A DNA stretch of 64,000 nucleotides from JAXLWB01 sp046328715 (GCA_046328715.1 JAXLWB010000011.1:62001-126000); one strand, 5' to 3'; shown: positions 42,933 through 51,844, counted from the first letter of the stretch. Translations and numbers: made by a program. The notes: a model not told the origin generated them from the letters alone.

Positions 42933-44345
42933 TTACGCCTTGCACTCACAGCCTCGGAAGATCGAGCGGGCAGAGGTCTTCGCCTTCTGCTCAGCGTCGT
43001 TGACATCCTTGGCCGCTTGGGTGAAGATACCCTTGACATCGGGATCGCCGGTACGGATTGTTTTGTCGCGGGCAGCGATGACGATCTCGTCGGATTCGGC
43101 GTTGAACTGGAAGAGTTCGAGCGTGGTGCCATATTGCGCCGCAGCGTTGAAGGCATCCAGATTCTTGTCGGCCAATTCGGGCACTGCCTTGATCACGGTC
43201 TCTTTCCACTTGGGGAAGAGTGAGATGCGCGAAGGACGCAACAGGCCGATGCTGATCATCAGGTCGTTCCATTCGTCCGATTGCAGCCACTTGGTAAATT
43301 CCCAGGCTTCTTCAACTCCCTGGCTGCCCTTCCAGATTGCCCAACCATCGGTGGTGATTAAGGTGTTTTGCTGTACTGGACCCTTCGGGATTTCGGCGAC
43401 ATCCCATTTGTATTTGCCAGTAGCGGTCTTGACCATTGGGCTAAGCTGCCAGTCGCCGCTTTCATACATGGCGATGCGACCATTGACCATCAAACCTTCG
43501 CCGCCCTGTTTTTCACGAGCTGCAAATTGAATCAGCGTGTTGTCTTTCCACAAGCGATCCCAATTCCATTGCAACGCATCCAGTGCGGCTGGCTGGTCAA
43601 AGGCGGCTTTTGTGTCATCCGAGGGGTCTACCCAATGACCGCCATTGCCTGCAATCTTCTGTTGTAAGCGGTCGGGGCCATCGCCGATCAACCCACCCCA
43701 GACCTTGTTGGCTGGGTCAGAAAGTTTGCGCAGCGCATCTTCATATTTGCCGTTGCCATCGACTGTCCAATCCCAGGTGTTGTCGGGGTAGGCAACGCCC
43801 TTGGCATCAAAGACATCTTTGTTGTAAAACATGACAATCGTGCCCATGTACATCGGCATGGCGAAGCGTCCTACATGCGGATTGGCAAAGGCATCCCAGT
43901 GCGGCTTGGCATAGTCGGCAATCTGCTCTTTGGTCATATCCTTATCGACCAATGGCGTCATATCAACCAACTGCCCCTTTTGCGCCCAGAAGGGAAGCGT
44001 AGCGCAGCACATGCCAATAATGTCTGGTGCATTGCCAGCCACCATCTGTGTCAAGATCATTGTTGCTTGGTCTTCGGGAGGTGGTTCGGGAATGATCTCT
44101 ATGTTGGGGAACTTCTGGGCGAAGAGGTCAGCACCTTTTTTGCCCATGTCCATCATGGCTGGTACGTCAGTGGCGTCCGAAACATCCCAGCGCAGGCTAA
44201 TCTTGGCTTTGGCAGGAGCTGCCTGGCTACCACCGGCTGCAGGAGCCGCACCAGGTGCGCCGGCTGGTGCACAGGCAACCAGGACTGCGCCCGCTGCCAC
44301 ACCAGCCATGCCACGTAAAAACTGCCGTCTTGACATTGCTTGCAT
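42933..44345 (-). CDS. Sugar ABC transporter substrate-binding lipoprotein (TAT-type signal)
   Basis: 470 residues from ATG 44345, with GGAG 7 bases upstream. The N-terminus has a twin-arginine motif (SRRQFLRG) followed by a hydrophobic stretch and a lipobox LVAC near 27, so it should be exported folded and lipid-anchored. The rest is a family 1/MalE-type solute-binding protein: NAPDIIGMCCATLPFWAQKGQLVDMTPL near 105-135 and the typical GGWAIW-like stretch TTDGWAIWKGSQGVEEAWEF near 335. An Ala/Gly/Pro linker follows the lipobox. It serves the two permeases upstream; the operon order is permease, permease, binding protein, GH4 enzyme. Confidence 0.93.
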   Translation of the reverse strand: MQAMSRRQFLRGMAGVAAGAVLVACAPAGAPGAAPAAGGSQAAPAKAKISLRWDVSDATDVPAMMDMGKKGADLFAQKFPNIEIIPEPPPEDQATMILTQMVAGNAPDIIGMCCATLPFWAQKGQLVDMTPLVDKDMTKEQIADYAKPHWDAFANPHVGRFAMPMYMGTIVMFYNKDVFDAKGVAYPDNTWDWTVDGNGKYEDALRKLSDPANKVWGGLIGDGPDRLQQKIAGNGGHWVDPSDDTKAAFDQPAALDALQWNWDRLWKDNTLIQFAAREKQGGEGLMVNGRIAMYESGDWQLSPMVKTATGKYKWDVAEIPKGPVQQNTLITTDGWAIWKGSQGVEEAWEFTKWLQSDEWNDLMISIGLLRPSRISLFPKWKETVIKAVPELADKNLDAFNAAAQYGTTLELFQFNAESDEIVIAARDKTIRTGDPDVKGIFTQAAKDVNDAEQKAKTSARSIFRGCECKA

Positions 44346-44365
44346 AGTTTTCTCCAATTGTGTTT

Positions 44366-44517
44366 TGTAACGCTAACCCCACCCTAGCCCTCCCCAACTT
44401 TGGGGAGGGGACAGTCACGGAATCAATCTGCTTTTTTCGACTGTCCACGAATCGTGATTTGCCCCTTTACAGTTCCCTCCCTTAGCAGGGGAGGGTTAGG
44501 GTAGGGTCGTATTACAC
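44366..44517. repeat. About 150-bp repeat with inverted ends, copy 2
   Basis: Has the same layout as 4665-4804: CTAACCCCACCCTAGCCCTC with GGGGAGGGGACAGTCACGG at the left, and the inverted form ending GTAGGGTCGTATTAC at the right. It lies between the permease gene (stop 44538) and the binding-protein gene (start 44345), inside the operon. Confidence 0.65.
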
Positions 44518-44537
44518 AGGTTTGAAATACAACTTGC

Positions 44538-45422
44538 TTACCGATTGACTCCAGTTAAAACAATCCCTTTTAAAAATTGCCGTTGGGCAACAAAAAAGAG
44601 GATTACCGTAGGGAGTGAAGCCATTAACGACATCGCCATTAAGGTGTTCATTTGCACAAAATAGCGTGTCTGGAATAAACGTAACCCAAGCGAGATGGTA
44701 TAGTGCTCCATCGTACTAAGGTAAACCAGTGGCCAGAAGAACGAATTCCATTCACCGACAAAGACCAAAATCAGCACGACACCAAAGACTGGCGCACTCA
44801 AGGGTACGATGATGCGCAACAACGTTGTAATAGGACCGCCACCATCAATTTTGCAGGCATCGTCCAGATCGCGTGGCAACGTACGAAAGAATTGACGCAT
44901 CAAAAAGATAATAAAGGCATCGGTGGCGAAAAACCGGGGGACGATTAAGGGCAAAAAGGTATTGATCCAATGCAACTTGGCAAAAAGCACATAAACCGGA
45001 ATCAGTGTACTCTGGTCGGGTAACATCATGGTGGCGAGAACGAGGATAAAGAGGAAATCACGTCCACGAAAGTCCAAACGGGCAAAGGCATAGGCGACCG
45101 GTGTACAGGAAAGAATCACACCAATGAGATTGAAAAGCGTGATCGTCAACGTGTTACTATAAAAACGTGCAAAAGGCAGATCGATAAAGGGTTGGGTAAA
45201 GTTACTCAGTTGAATTTCGGTAGGGATCCAAACAGGTGGAAAACTTTGTGATTCGGTGAGTGTCTTAAAGGCAGTGGTGATCATCCATAGCGCTGGTACC
45301 ATAAACAAAAAGCCGCCAATCACGAGCAGCAAATAGACGATAATACGCCAAGCTAAGAGCAGCCAATTGTGCGTGCGTACCGCAAGTGCCAATTGTGCAT
45401 CCCATTCAACCAACGCATTCAT
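44538..45422 (-). CDS. Carbohydrate ABC permease, MalG type
   Basis: A 294-residue inner-membrane permease with six membrane segments. The cytoplasmic EAA loop that contacts the ATPase is seen as DDACKIDGGGPITTLLRIIVPLSAP near 185-210. MalG-type features are a long periplasmic loop after helix one (SFPPVWIPTEIQLSNF) and the C-terminal FVAQRQFLKGIVLTGVNR motif, where the terminal G-x-x-x-G-xx-K/R element is well kept. It pairs with the permease at 45542. No ATP-binding protein gene lies in the cluster, so a shared MsmK/MalK-type ATPase encoded elsewhere must energise it. Confidence 0.92.
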   Translation of the reverse strand: MNALVEWDAQLALAVRTHNWLLLAWRIIVYLLLVIGGFLFMVPALWMITTAFKTLTESQSFPPVWIPTEIQLSNFTQPFIDLPFARFYSNTLTITLFNLIGVILSCTPVAYAFARLDFRGRDFLFILVLATMMLPDQSTLIPVYVLFAKLHWINTFLPLIVPRFFATDAFIIFLMRQFFRTLPRDLDDACKIDGGGPITTLLRIIVPLSAPVFGVVLILVFVGEWNSFFWPLVYLSTMEHYTISLGLRLFQTRYFVQMNTLMAMSLMASLPTVILFFVAQRQFLKGIVLTGVNR

Positions 45423-45541
45423 AGTGGAGTCCTCATATACCGCACAGAGGCACAGGTCTTGTCCTTGTAAGGATGAGCTTTCTCAAAGGTAAAAGTGTCA
45501 ACGCTTACGGCGGCAAGCTTTGATGCCGTGCGGAGTATCGA

Positions 45542-46486
45542 TCAACCCTCGTAGAAAACCGACGAACGGCTTGACCGCATGGTGAACAAGGTAAAGACCA
45601 TGATGATTAGAAAAAGTACCCAGGAAATCGCCGCAGCATAACCAAAGCGTGCCATCAAGAAACCGCGACGATAAAGGTATAGCACTAACGACAATGTAGC
45701 ATTATTAGGCCCGCCTTCTGTCATAATAAAAGAGGCGGTAAAAACCTGATACGAACCGATAATGCCGATGATCGTGTTAAAGAGAATCTGTGGGCTGAGC
45801 ATGGGAATCGTGATATGAAAGAATTGTTGCCAAGTTGTCGCTCCGTCTAATTGAGCTGCTTCGTATAGTTGATCGGGGATACCCTGCAAGCCAGCCAGAA
45901 AGATCAACATACCGGGGCCAATACTCCATACACTCATGATAATCAGTGAAGGCAATGCCCATTGTTCATTGTAAAGCCAATTGATGCTCTTAATGCCGAA
46001 ATAATTGAGAACCGCATTAAATAGACCAAAATCACTGTGGAAAAACCAGGTCCAAATCAGTGCTACAGCCACACCGGAGACAACAGAAGGCAAGTAGAAG
46101 ATTGTGCGCCAGACGCCGATGCCTCGGATCTTTTGATTGAGCAACATGGCTACGGCTAGCCCAAAGATTACCTGCAACGGCACCACGCCAACTGTATAAA
46201 GCGTGGTTACCTTCAACGCCTGCCAGAAGAGATCGTCCTCAAAGAACATCTCCTTGTAGTTGTCAAGGCCAATAAATTTGGCGTCTGAAAGCAGATCGGT
46301 CTTGTAGAAGCTGATAATCAGTGAGAAGATCAGTGCTCCCAAGGTAAAAATGAGAAAGCCAATCAACCAAGGAGTGATCAGGAGATAGGCGATGCGCTCT
46401 TCGCGAGCGCGCAGGCTTAAGCCTTTGCGCGGTCTTACACTGACGTTTGTAATGGGAGGCTGCACACTTTCGATCCGATTGGCCAT
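45542..46486 (-). CDS. Carbohydrate ABC permease, MalF/UgpA type
   Basis: 314 residues from ATG 46486, which follows AGGTGGAAG; a further in-frame ATG at 46501 lies in front of that ribosome-binding site. Six membrane segments; the EAA loop is QLYEAAQLDGATTWQQFFHITIPMLSP near 205-230. First gene of the uptake operon, immediately downstream of the MITE at 46513-46625. It forms the heterodimeric channel with the MalG-type protein. A 119-base gap separates the two permease genes. Confidence 0.93.
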   Translation of the reverse strand: MANRIESVQPPITNVSVRPRKGLSLRAREERIAYLLITPWLIGFLIFTLGALIFSLIISFYKTDLLSDAKFIGLDNYKEMFFEDDLFWQALKVTTLYTVGVVPLQVIFGLAVAMLLNQKIRGIGVWRTIFYLPSVVSGVAVALIWTWFFHSDFGLFNAVLNYFGIKSINWLYNEQWALPSLIIMSVWSIGPGMLIFLAGLQGIPDQLYEAAQLDGATTWQQFFHITIPMLSPQILFNTIIGIIGSYQVFTASFIMTEGGPNNATLSLVLYLYRRGFLMARFGYAAAISWVLFLIIMVFTLFTMRSSRSSVFYEG

Positions 46487-46512
46487 GCTTCCACCTTCCA
46501 AAGCGTTGCTAA

Positions 46513-46625
46513 TGCCACTTTAACAAAGCAGTTTGTCAATCGTCTTCCGGGAAGGCTGTAGCTATAGACCTGCTCATATATAGATCCTTCCCGGAAGATT
46601 GCAAAATTACTCTGTTAATCATGTA
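46513..46625. mobile_element. 113-bp MITE, complete copy D
   Basis: Same terminal inverted repeats and core as 39347-39459 and the same length. Flanked by CTAA at 46509-46512 and 46626-46629. It sits 26 bases upstream of the start codon of the sugar permease gene, so it lies in or replaces part of that operon's promoter or leader. Confidence 0.85.
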
Positions 46626-46629
46626 CTAA

Positions 46630-46930
46630 ATTGCGGTTGCAATGCGCTAAGTAAAACTTGATGTTAGCTCGATGCGTAGCTGAAGTGTTACTTAGGCCAT
46701 TGCAAAAAATAAATGTCCTGTTTACGAAGCTTTTGCAATGGCTCAAGCGATTTCATTGAATACTTTTTATTTTGAAATCGCCTTAGTGGTAGCGATCGTA
46801 TGGTGAGGACAAACTGCTCTCTACTTTTGTGAATCTGTGATAATCGTAGTCTAACGGATTTATGATATTATGCACAAATTGGCTTTGAGGGTAAAGCGGC
46901 GTTTAAATGTTTGTTAAACTTCTGTGACAC
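46630..46930. other. Gap of 301 bp with one hairpin
   Basis: No gene seen. GCCATTGCAAAA (46696-46707) pairs perfectly with TTTTGCAATGGC (46731-46742) around a 23-base loop. The remainder is AT-rich and may hold the promoter of the leftward sugar operon. Confidence 0.5.
46696..46742. terminator. 12-bp hairpin upstream of sugar operon
   Basis: Perfect 12-bp stem whose descending arm begins TTTT. It may end a rightward transcript or act in the leader of the leftward operon. It lies upstream of the phosphodiesterase gene's 3' end, which is on the minus strand, so it does not terminate that gene. Confidence 0.45.
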
Positions 46931-48229
46931 TCATTCAAACCCGTACAAACAGACGGGAATCTCCATCTCCTGTGGGGTTAGGCCACCATGATGGCCCCAG
47001 AATGGCATCCCCTTTGACCCCTCTTCATACCACCAGATACTCTCTCCCTCGTGGGGCAGAATCAGCAGATTCGCCACCCGTTCCAGAAAACGTTGCGACG
47101 GCGCAGTCGGTCCAAAATAATGTTTGTCGATCAACTCCTGGGTTTTGTAGACCGTGGCAAAACCATCCAGGCGTGAAGCAAAAAATTCAACTGCCTCGTC
47201 CAATAGATGCTCATGAATGTAGACAAACATGTCCCTTGCCGACCCGCCCGGCACCAGCAGATGGCCATGCTCGTTGCGTTTGATAAAGCGTTCGACTCCT
47301 ACAAAGCGTGCATCGCGGTTGACAAAAACACATCGCTCCGGCGTGATCGTATCCTGCCCGTGATCAGCAGTCAGAATCAGCAATGTCTTCTTTGCCTTGC
47401 CCGTCAATGGACGCAGGATCATCTCCTCCAAGCAGTAGAGAAACATTTGAATCTCGGCGTCAAATTGGGCGGAATTAGGCCCGTTGGTATGGCCCAACGA
47501 ATCAATCTTGGGAAAGTAAAGGTAGAAGTAGGCCGGATCGACCGTCTGTTCTACCTGAATCCGCAAACTGGTCAGCGCCTCGGCAATCGACTCATAACCA
47601 TAGGACACAGCGCCTCGATTGAGCCAGTCGCTGTAGGTCGAAGGGGTAAACTCGGCAGGCCCATAGATGTGACTCTGAACGCCTGCCTTGGCTAAGGATT
47701 GATAGATTGTCTCTTCCTGCGGATAAATGGCCTGGGGTGCAATTTGTAGATTCTTGAGCAGGTCACGTTTGGTCGTTCCGCCAAAGGAGAAGAGCAAGGG
47801 GGTGATGATTGACCCGACCGCCGGGTCGTAGTATTGCCATTCGTGAACGCCACTTTCCCCTGGCGTCAATCCAGTGTGGATACAGGTGATGTGTGCTGCC
47901 GTCGTGGAAGGAAATTGTGAAGTCCAACGCAATGCCTTGCCTTGCTGTATGAAACGCTGTGACGCAGGCATTTGTCGATGGCGCTCGAAAAAACGCCAGC
48001 CAAAGCCGTCGGCCAGGATCGTGATCACCCGATCATAGCGCTGCAAAAAGTCGCCCCAACTGGCGCCACAGCCAGCCGGCAAAGCCGAGCCGCTGAGACA
48101 ATGTTGAATCGTCGCCGGTAGATCGGCAAAGCATCCATGACCATAAGCAGGTACTGTCGTTGTCTGCATAGGGAAATTGCCTTTGAATTTGGGTGCAGGA
48201 TGCAAGTGAATGTCTTCCTCAACCTGCAT
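46931..48229 (-). CDS. Alkaline-phosphatase superfamily protein (nucleotide pyrophosphatase/phosphodiesterase type)
   Basis: 432 residues from ATG 48229, which has AAAGG about 6 bases upstream; ATG 48169 is an alternative. Metal-site motifs of the superfamily: ITILADGFGWRFF (Asp ligand) near 70, FPSTTAAHITCIHTGLTPGESGVHEW with the nucleophile Thr near 115, YLYFPKIDSLGHTNGP near 240 and LLILTADHGQD near 290. The order and the GVHEW motif fit the type I phosphodiesterase/nucleotide pyrophosphatase group. No signal peptide is evident. The substrate is probably a phosphodiester, phosphonate or nucleotide. Monocistronic. Confidence 0.87.
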   Translation of the reverse strand: MQVEEDIHLHPAPKFKGNFPMQTTTVPAYGHGCFADLPATIQHCLSGSALPAGCGASWGDFLQRYDRVITILADGFGWRFFERHRQMPASQRFIQQGKALRWTSQFPSTTAAHITCIHTGLTPGESGVHEWQYYDPAVGSIITPLLFSFGGTTKRDLLKNLQIAPQAIYPQEETIYQSLAKAGVQSHIYGPAEFTPSTYSDWLNRGAVSYGYESIAEALTSLRIQVEQTVDPAYFYLYFPKIDSLGHTNGPNSAQFDAEIQMFLYCLEEMILRPLTGKAKKTLLILTADHGQDTITPERCVFVNRDARFVGVERFIKRNEHGHLLVPGGSARDMFVYIHEHLLDEAVEFFASRLDGFATVYKTQELIDKHYFGPTAPSQRFLERVANLLILPHEGESIWWYEEGSKGMPFWGHHGGLTPQEMEIPVCLYGFE

Positions 48230-48493
48230 TCTGCCTTTTATCCTCAATCGATTCCTCGGCGAAAAGCTGCCTCAGAATGACAAATCATGAACGATTGAAA
48301 TCGCCTTAAAGACGAAAGCAAAGTGTATTTTTTATTTCTTTAATTAGGCTTATAATTACTTAACAACGCAGCTTTCATAACTCCTGTAGTAGAAAATTGT
48401 ATTGCAAATTTGTCTGGAGTAACCGTCTAGCTGGTCGGTGATCGGTACCTGAACAGTGATGGTTGTGATCAATCATTTTAGGAGTACGAACTT

Positions 48494-50080
48494 ATGAAGA
48501 TACAAATTTATCCTCTTCGTCCGCTGTTGCAATCTCGCCTGACGCTGCTTTTCTTTACTGGACTGATGACGACGTTGTTGTTAGCACTGGTGTTCAACAC
48601 AATATCATTGACGGTGGCCAAAGCGCAAACCAACACAATGGCAGCAGGCAGCGTGCGCTTTGTTGCTTCCACAGGTGTTGACGAAGGTAATAGTTGCGAT
48701 CTGAACAGTAACCCCTGTAGGACAATTCAACGTGCGATCGAGGTCGCGTTCGAAAGTGACGAGATTCGTGTAGCGACAGGGAACTACAGTGGCACCATGC
48801 ACGAGTTTATCCCCGATGTGGGTGACGTGGCAGCGATGATCATTCTGACTAAGAACTTGACTGCGCTGCTGGGCGGCTACAATGCTGGATTCGATAGCCG
48901 TGATGCTGCACTGTCTGCGACAACGCTTGATGCGAGCGACGGCAGTGCCGACTGGGTTATCTTTGCAACCGGTGTGGCGACTCTGGTCGATGGCTTCACG
49001 ATGAACGGCATCCAAGAAATCAACAATGGGCAGCGAGGGGCAGTGCGCATTGACTCGGGCATTCCTACCTTTAGTCACAATCGGATTGCTGGGAATCAAT
49101 CGGCTCAGCGTGGCGCTGGTTTCTTGATCACAGGAGGAAGTCCGCAGATCGTCAGCAACTCGATCCTCTCGAACAGCGCGGCTGAAGGGGGAGGCATCTA
49201 CATTTTAACTGGCACCGTCACCATCAGTGGTAATCTGATTGCGGGCAATGTCGCCCAGCGCGGCGATGGTGGTGGAATCTACATGGCAGATGGCACGGTT
49301 CTGATCGCCAACAACACCATCGCACAAAATCAGGCCATCAGCGGCACGACGGGGCGTGGTGGTGGCATTGTAGTGCGGGGTGGTGATCTATTGGGCATCG
49401 TCAGCAATCAAATCTATGGCAATCAATCTGCGGATGGCGGCAGCGCCATTGAAAGCAACGTCGGCACGAACGTGGCGAGTAACTTTATCCATCACAATCA
49501 AGTATTGGTCGCCGGGGCCGCTGTGCTGATCGAGCGCAGTGCTATGCCGATTGTACTCACGAACAATCTGGTCTATAAAAACCTGGGCAGTGGAATTACG
49601 CTGCGCGACTTCGACACGGCGCAGATCATCAATAATACGAGCCATCAAAACCAGTACGTCTCGTTTGGCGGCCCAGGTAATGGTATTGACGTCAACGCCA
49701 GCATCACGCCGACTCGACCCTTTACCGCCACAATCATCAACAACCTGCTTACCAATAATGCACAATGTGGCATCGAAGCATACAATGGAATCGTGCTGGC
49801 GAGCGATTACAATGATCTATTTAACAACAAAAAGGATTATTGCAATCTAGCCCAGGACGCCAAAGGCACCCATGATCTCAACAGCGACCCGCGCTATATG
49901 AACGCTCCATCCGATGACTACCGTCCGATGCCGGGCGGTCCTGTCGTTGATCAAGGAACGGCGACCAATGCGCCTGCGCTCGATATCTACGGCGAGCCAC
50001 GACCGTATGCCAACGGGATCGATTTGGGCGCGATTGAAGCAGGGCCAGCCTATCTGTATTTACCTATCATCAGTCGGTAA
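48494..50080 (+). CDS. Secreted right-handed beta-helix protein with LPII-type tail
   Basis: 528 residues. An N-terminal signal peptide (hydrophobic about 15-40, ending near AKAQ) is followed by the VRFVASTGVDEGNSC start typical of bacterial surface beta-helix proteins (CRTIQRAIEVA..DEIRVATGNYSG). Pectin-lyase-like coils with repeated N/G-turns run to about 450 (RIAGNQSAQRGAGFLITGG, then SNSILSNSAAEGGGIYI). The chain ends LYLPIISR. No catalytic residues of a polysaccharide lyase are evident, so it is more likely a binding or structural surface protein. GGAG lies 9 bases before ATG 48494. A repeat-built hairpin follows the gene. Confidence 0.88.
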   Translation: MKIQIYPLRPLLQSRLTLLFFTGLMTTLLLALVFNTISLTVAKAQTNTMAAGSVRFVASTGVDEGNSCDLNSNPCRTIQRAIEVAFESDEIRVATGNYSGTMHEFIPDVGDVAAMIILTKNLTALLGGYNAGFDSRDAALSATTLDASDGSADWVIFATGVATLVDGFTMNGIQEINNGQRGAVRIDSGIPTFSHNRIAGNQSAQRGAGFLITGGSPQIVSNSILSNSAAEGGGIYILTGTVTISGNLIAGNVAQRGDGGGIYMADGTVLIANNTIAQNQAISGTTGRGGGIVVRGGDLLGIVSNQIYGNQSADGGSAIESNVGTNVASNFIHHNQVLVAGAAVLIERSAMPIVLTNNLVYKNLGSGITLRDFDTAQIINNTSHQNQYVSFGGPGNGIDVNASITPTRPFTATIINNLLTNNAQCGIEAYNGIVLASDYNDLFNNKKDYCNLAQDAKGTHDLNSDPRYMNAPSDDYRPMPGGPVVDQGTATNAPALDIYGEPRPYANGIDLGAIEAGPAYLYLPIISR

Positions 50081-50093
50081 TAGGTAGTGGCAG

Positions 50094-50140
50094 AGTGGCA
50101 GAGTAACAAGGTAACCCTTCAACTCTGCAACTTTGCCACT
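50094..50140. terminator. Hairpin after beta-helix gene
   Basis: AGTGGCAGAGT (50094-50104) pairs with ACTCTGC plus TGCCACT around a loop containing aacaaggtaac. It is a sequence relative of 974-1010. Confidence 0.55.
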
Positions 50141-50175
50141 TTGTAACCTGCATTTTCACATTAGTAAGACCCGTT

Positions 50176-50871
50176 ATGTCGATAGCTGATCTACGTTCCA
50201 TGCCAATCGAAAGCATTGCTCAGCAATGTGCCAGCGAACAACGGCTTCAACTCGAAGGCGGTGCCTGTCACGAATTGCTGCGCCGTGCCTTGGAGGAACG
50301 TTCTGCCGATGCCTGGACCGCCTTTGACGCTCAGTTTGCGGCGTTGCTCAACTATTGGGCCTATCAAGCATCTGCTCGCTATGGCCTGCCCGAACCGGAT
50401 GGCGATGAACTGGACGATATCCGCAGCGATGGGATAGCCCGCTTTGTCGAACGCTACGCCAGTCGCTTTAGCCATAATTTTGAACATATCGGCGCTGCGT
50501 TGAGCGTGCTGCAAAAGTGTATCTACTCTTGCTTGCAAGATCGTCAACGTAGCCACCAGCGAGCCTTCAAGCTAAATCACGCCTTGCAGCAGGAGGCAAT
50601 TGATCATGAACGGGGCGATCTCACGTTGCTTGACCGTATGGAACTCGAAGAGTTGCGACGTTGCATCCAGGAATTGCTCTACAACGATGTTCCCGAAGCA
50701 CATCTACGTCTGTTGATCGAGTTGCGCTTCGGCCTTGATCTCAAACCACGCCAGATTGCAGCCCATGATCCCGAACATTTTCCAACCGTCGATTACGTCA
50801 ATGATCAAATCGACCGCCTGCTAAAACGCTTGCGGCGGCGGTTGGATATTTATACGCAGCGATGTTTATGA
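50176..50871 (+). CDS. Sigma-70-like factor (ECF-type)
   Basis: 231 residues. The N-terminal half (WTAFDAQFAALLNYWAYQASARYGLPEPDGDELDDIRSDGIARFVERYASRF) has the helix pattern of sigma region 2, and the C-terminal part (LRLLIELRFGLDLKPRQIAAH...VNDQIDRLLKRLRRRL, about 178-225) that of region 4 with its helix-turn-helix. The sequence is divergent from standard ECF factors, so the call rests on pattern plus the neighbouring zinc-finger protein. It is expected to direct RNA polymerase to the shared promoter motif found at 51030 and 54759; that pairing is inferred. Monocistronic start without a clear ribosome-binding site. Confidence 0.75.
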   Translation: MSIADLRSMPIESIAQQCASEQRLQLEGGACHELLRRALEERSADAWTAFDAQFAALLNYWAYQASARYGLPEPDGDELDDIRSDGIARFVERYASRFSHNFEHIGAALSVLQKCIYSCLQDRQRSHQRAFKLNHALQQEAIDHERGDLTLLDRMELEELRRCIQELLYNDVPEAHLRLLIELRFGLDLKPRQIAAHDPEHFPTVDYVNDQIDRLLKRLRRRLDIYTQRCL

Positions 50872-51029
50872 GGCGGGAAATGTGATTCGTGACCAGTGAT
50901 CCTGACCCGTGATGCGTGAATTTGCGGATTCTCTTGATTCTAGATTCTACATTCGGCAAGAGCAGAAATGAATAACACCCTATTTCACGTATCACGTATC
51001 ACGCCTCATATTTCACGTTTCAAAAACCC
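50872..51029. repeat. Repeat-word spacer between sigma and anti-sigma genes
   Basis: Made of repeated short words: GTGATTCGTGAC-CAGTGATCC on the left and TTTCACGTATCACGTATCACG on the right, which pair imperfectly. No gene seen. Confidence 0.5.
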
Positions 51030-51066
51030 ATGTCGGAAATTTAACGTGCTTTGCATTAAATATTCC
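51030..51066 (+). promoter_or_regulatory. Promoter-like motif, copy 1
   Basis: ATGTCGGAAATTT (51030-51042), eight variable bases, then TTGCATTAAATATTC. The same two blocks, with identical 22-base offset, occur at 54759. The TGCATT block lies 57 bases from the GTG start at 51109. The GGAA-type upstream block resembles -35 elements used by many ECF sigma factors. Confidence 0.65.
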
Positions 51067-51108
51067 GTAGGCTTGTAAAATCAAAGGACAACAACAAAGG
51101 AATGGTAC

Positions 51109-51714
51109 GTGGAAGCGCTCTTGCAGGCGGTTCTCTATCGCCACACCTGCCCGACGGCAGAAGAATTACTCGATTATCATCTCGGCAACTTGACGGGTAC
51201 AGCCGATGAGGCGGTGCGTCGCCATGTGGAGATTTGCCCGCACTGTACCGCCGACCTGCGCGACCTCATCCAACTCGAATTCGAGTCGCAGCCTAACGTT
51301 ACCCAGACTAGGCAGCGCACCCAGCTTCTACAACGCATGCGTCAATGGCTCGCCGATCTGCCGTTAATCCCCTTGCTGCCACAGGCTGCCATCTCATTGC
51401 CTACTCTGCGCAGCGGCGAAACTCCCGATACGCGCATCTTTGAATCAGATGCCTATCGACTCGCCATTTCTGTAATTCGCACTCCGTCCAGCAGCTCGGT
51501 GACCTTAGAAGGTAACTTGATCGACCAAAACGATCCACTGCAAACTCCCAGCGGAGAGGTACAACTGGTCCGTTATGAAGATGGTGAGCCGATTGCCTCA
51601 GAAACACTTGATGACTTTGGTCTCTTCACGGTTGCTGCCGTGCCATCCGCCACCTATTCACTCCTGATCAAACTCCCAACTCACAGTATCTGGCTACCTG
51701 AGTTCAGCGTCTAG
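51109..51714 (+). CDS. Zinc-finger anti-sigma-like protein
   Basis: 201 residues from GTG 51109, with AAAGGA about 9 bases upstream. Residues 13-50 carry a zf-HC2-type zinc-binding anti-sigma domain: HTCPTAEELLDYHLGNL followed by RRHVEICPHCTADL, with the H-x3-C-x2-C motif. After a short linker the C-terminal 85 residues form a beta-sandwich-like domain (SVTLEGNLIDQNDPLQTPSGEVQLVRY). There is no membrane segment, so it would act as a soluble sigma-binding or redox-sensing partner. It follows the sigma gene and precedes the CHAT gene, all on the plus strand, with its own promoter-like motif. Confidence 0.78.
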   Translation: MEALLQAVLYRHTCPTAEELLDYHLGNLTGTADEAVRRHVEICPHCTADLRDLIQLEFESQPNVTQTRQRTQLLQRMRQWLADLPLIPLLPQAAISLPTLRSGETPDTRIFESDAYRLAISVIRTPSSSSVTLEGNLIDQNDPLQTPSGEVQLVRYEDGEPIASETLDDFGLFTVAAVPSATYSLLIKLPTHSIWLPEFSV

Positions 51715-51738
51715 AAAATAGTGAATCAGTTATCAGTA

Positions 51739-51797
51739 GACAGTAGCACAGTAAGACAGTGAAAAGCACTGACTCACTGTCCCACTGTTCTGCTGTC
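51739..51797. terminator. Long repeat-word hairpin between anti-sigma and CHAT genes
   Basis: GACAGTAGCACAGTAAGACAGTG pairs with CACTGTC-CC-ACTGTTCTGCTGTC around a loop, about 22 pairs with a few mismatches. Both arms are made of CAGT/ACTG words. It begins about 25 bases past the stop at 51714 and probably separates the two genes' transcripts. Confidence 0.6.
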
Positions 51798-51844
51798 CTT
51801 CGCTTGTCTGGCGGGTGACTCTGGCATACAATGCGCTCAGAAGT

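Noticed and set aside
42839..43156. N-terminal extension of the GH4 frame (about 106 codons)
   Set aside because: It overlaps the end of the binding-protein gene and is Ser/Arg/Pro-rich repeat-derived sequence; GTG 42838 with GGAG gives the normal GH4 N-terminus.
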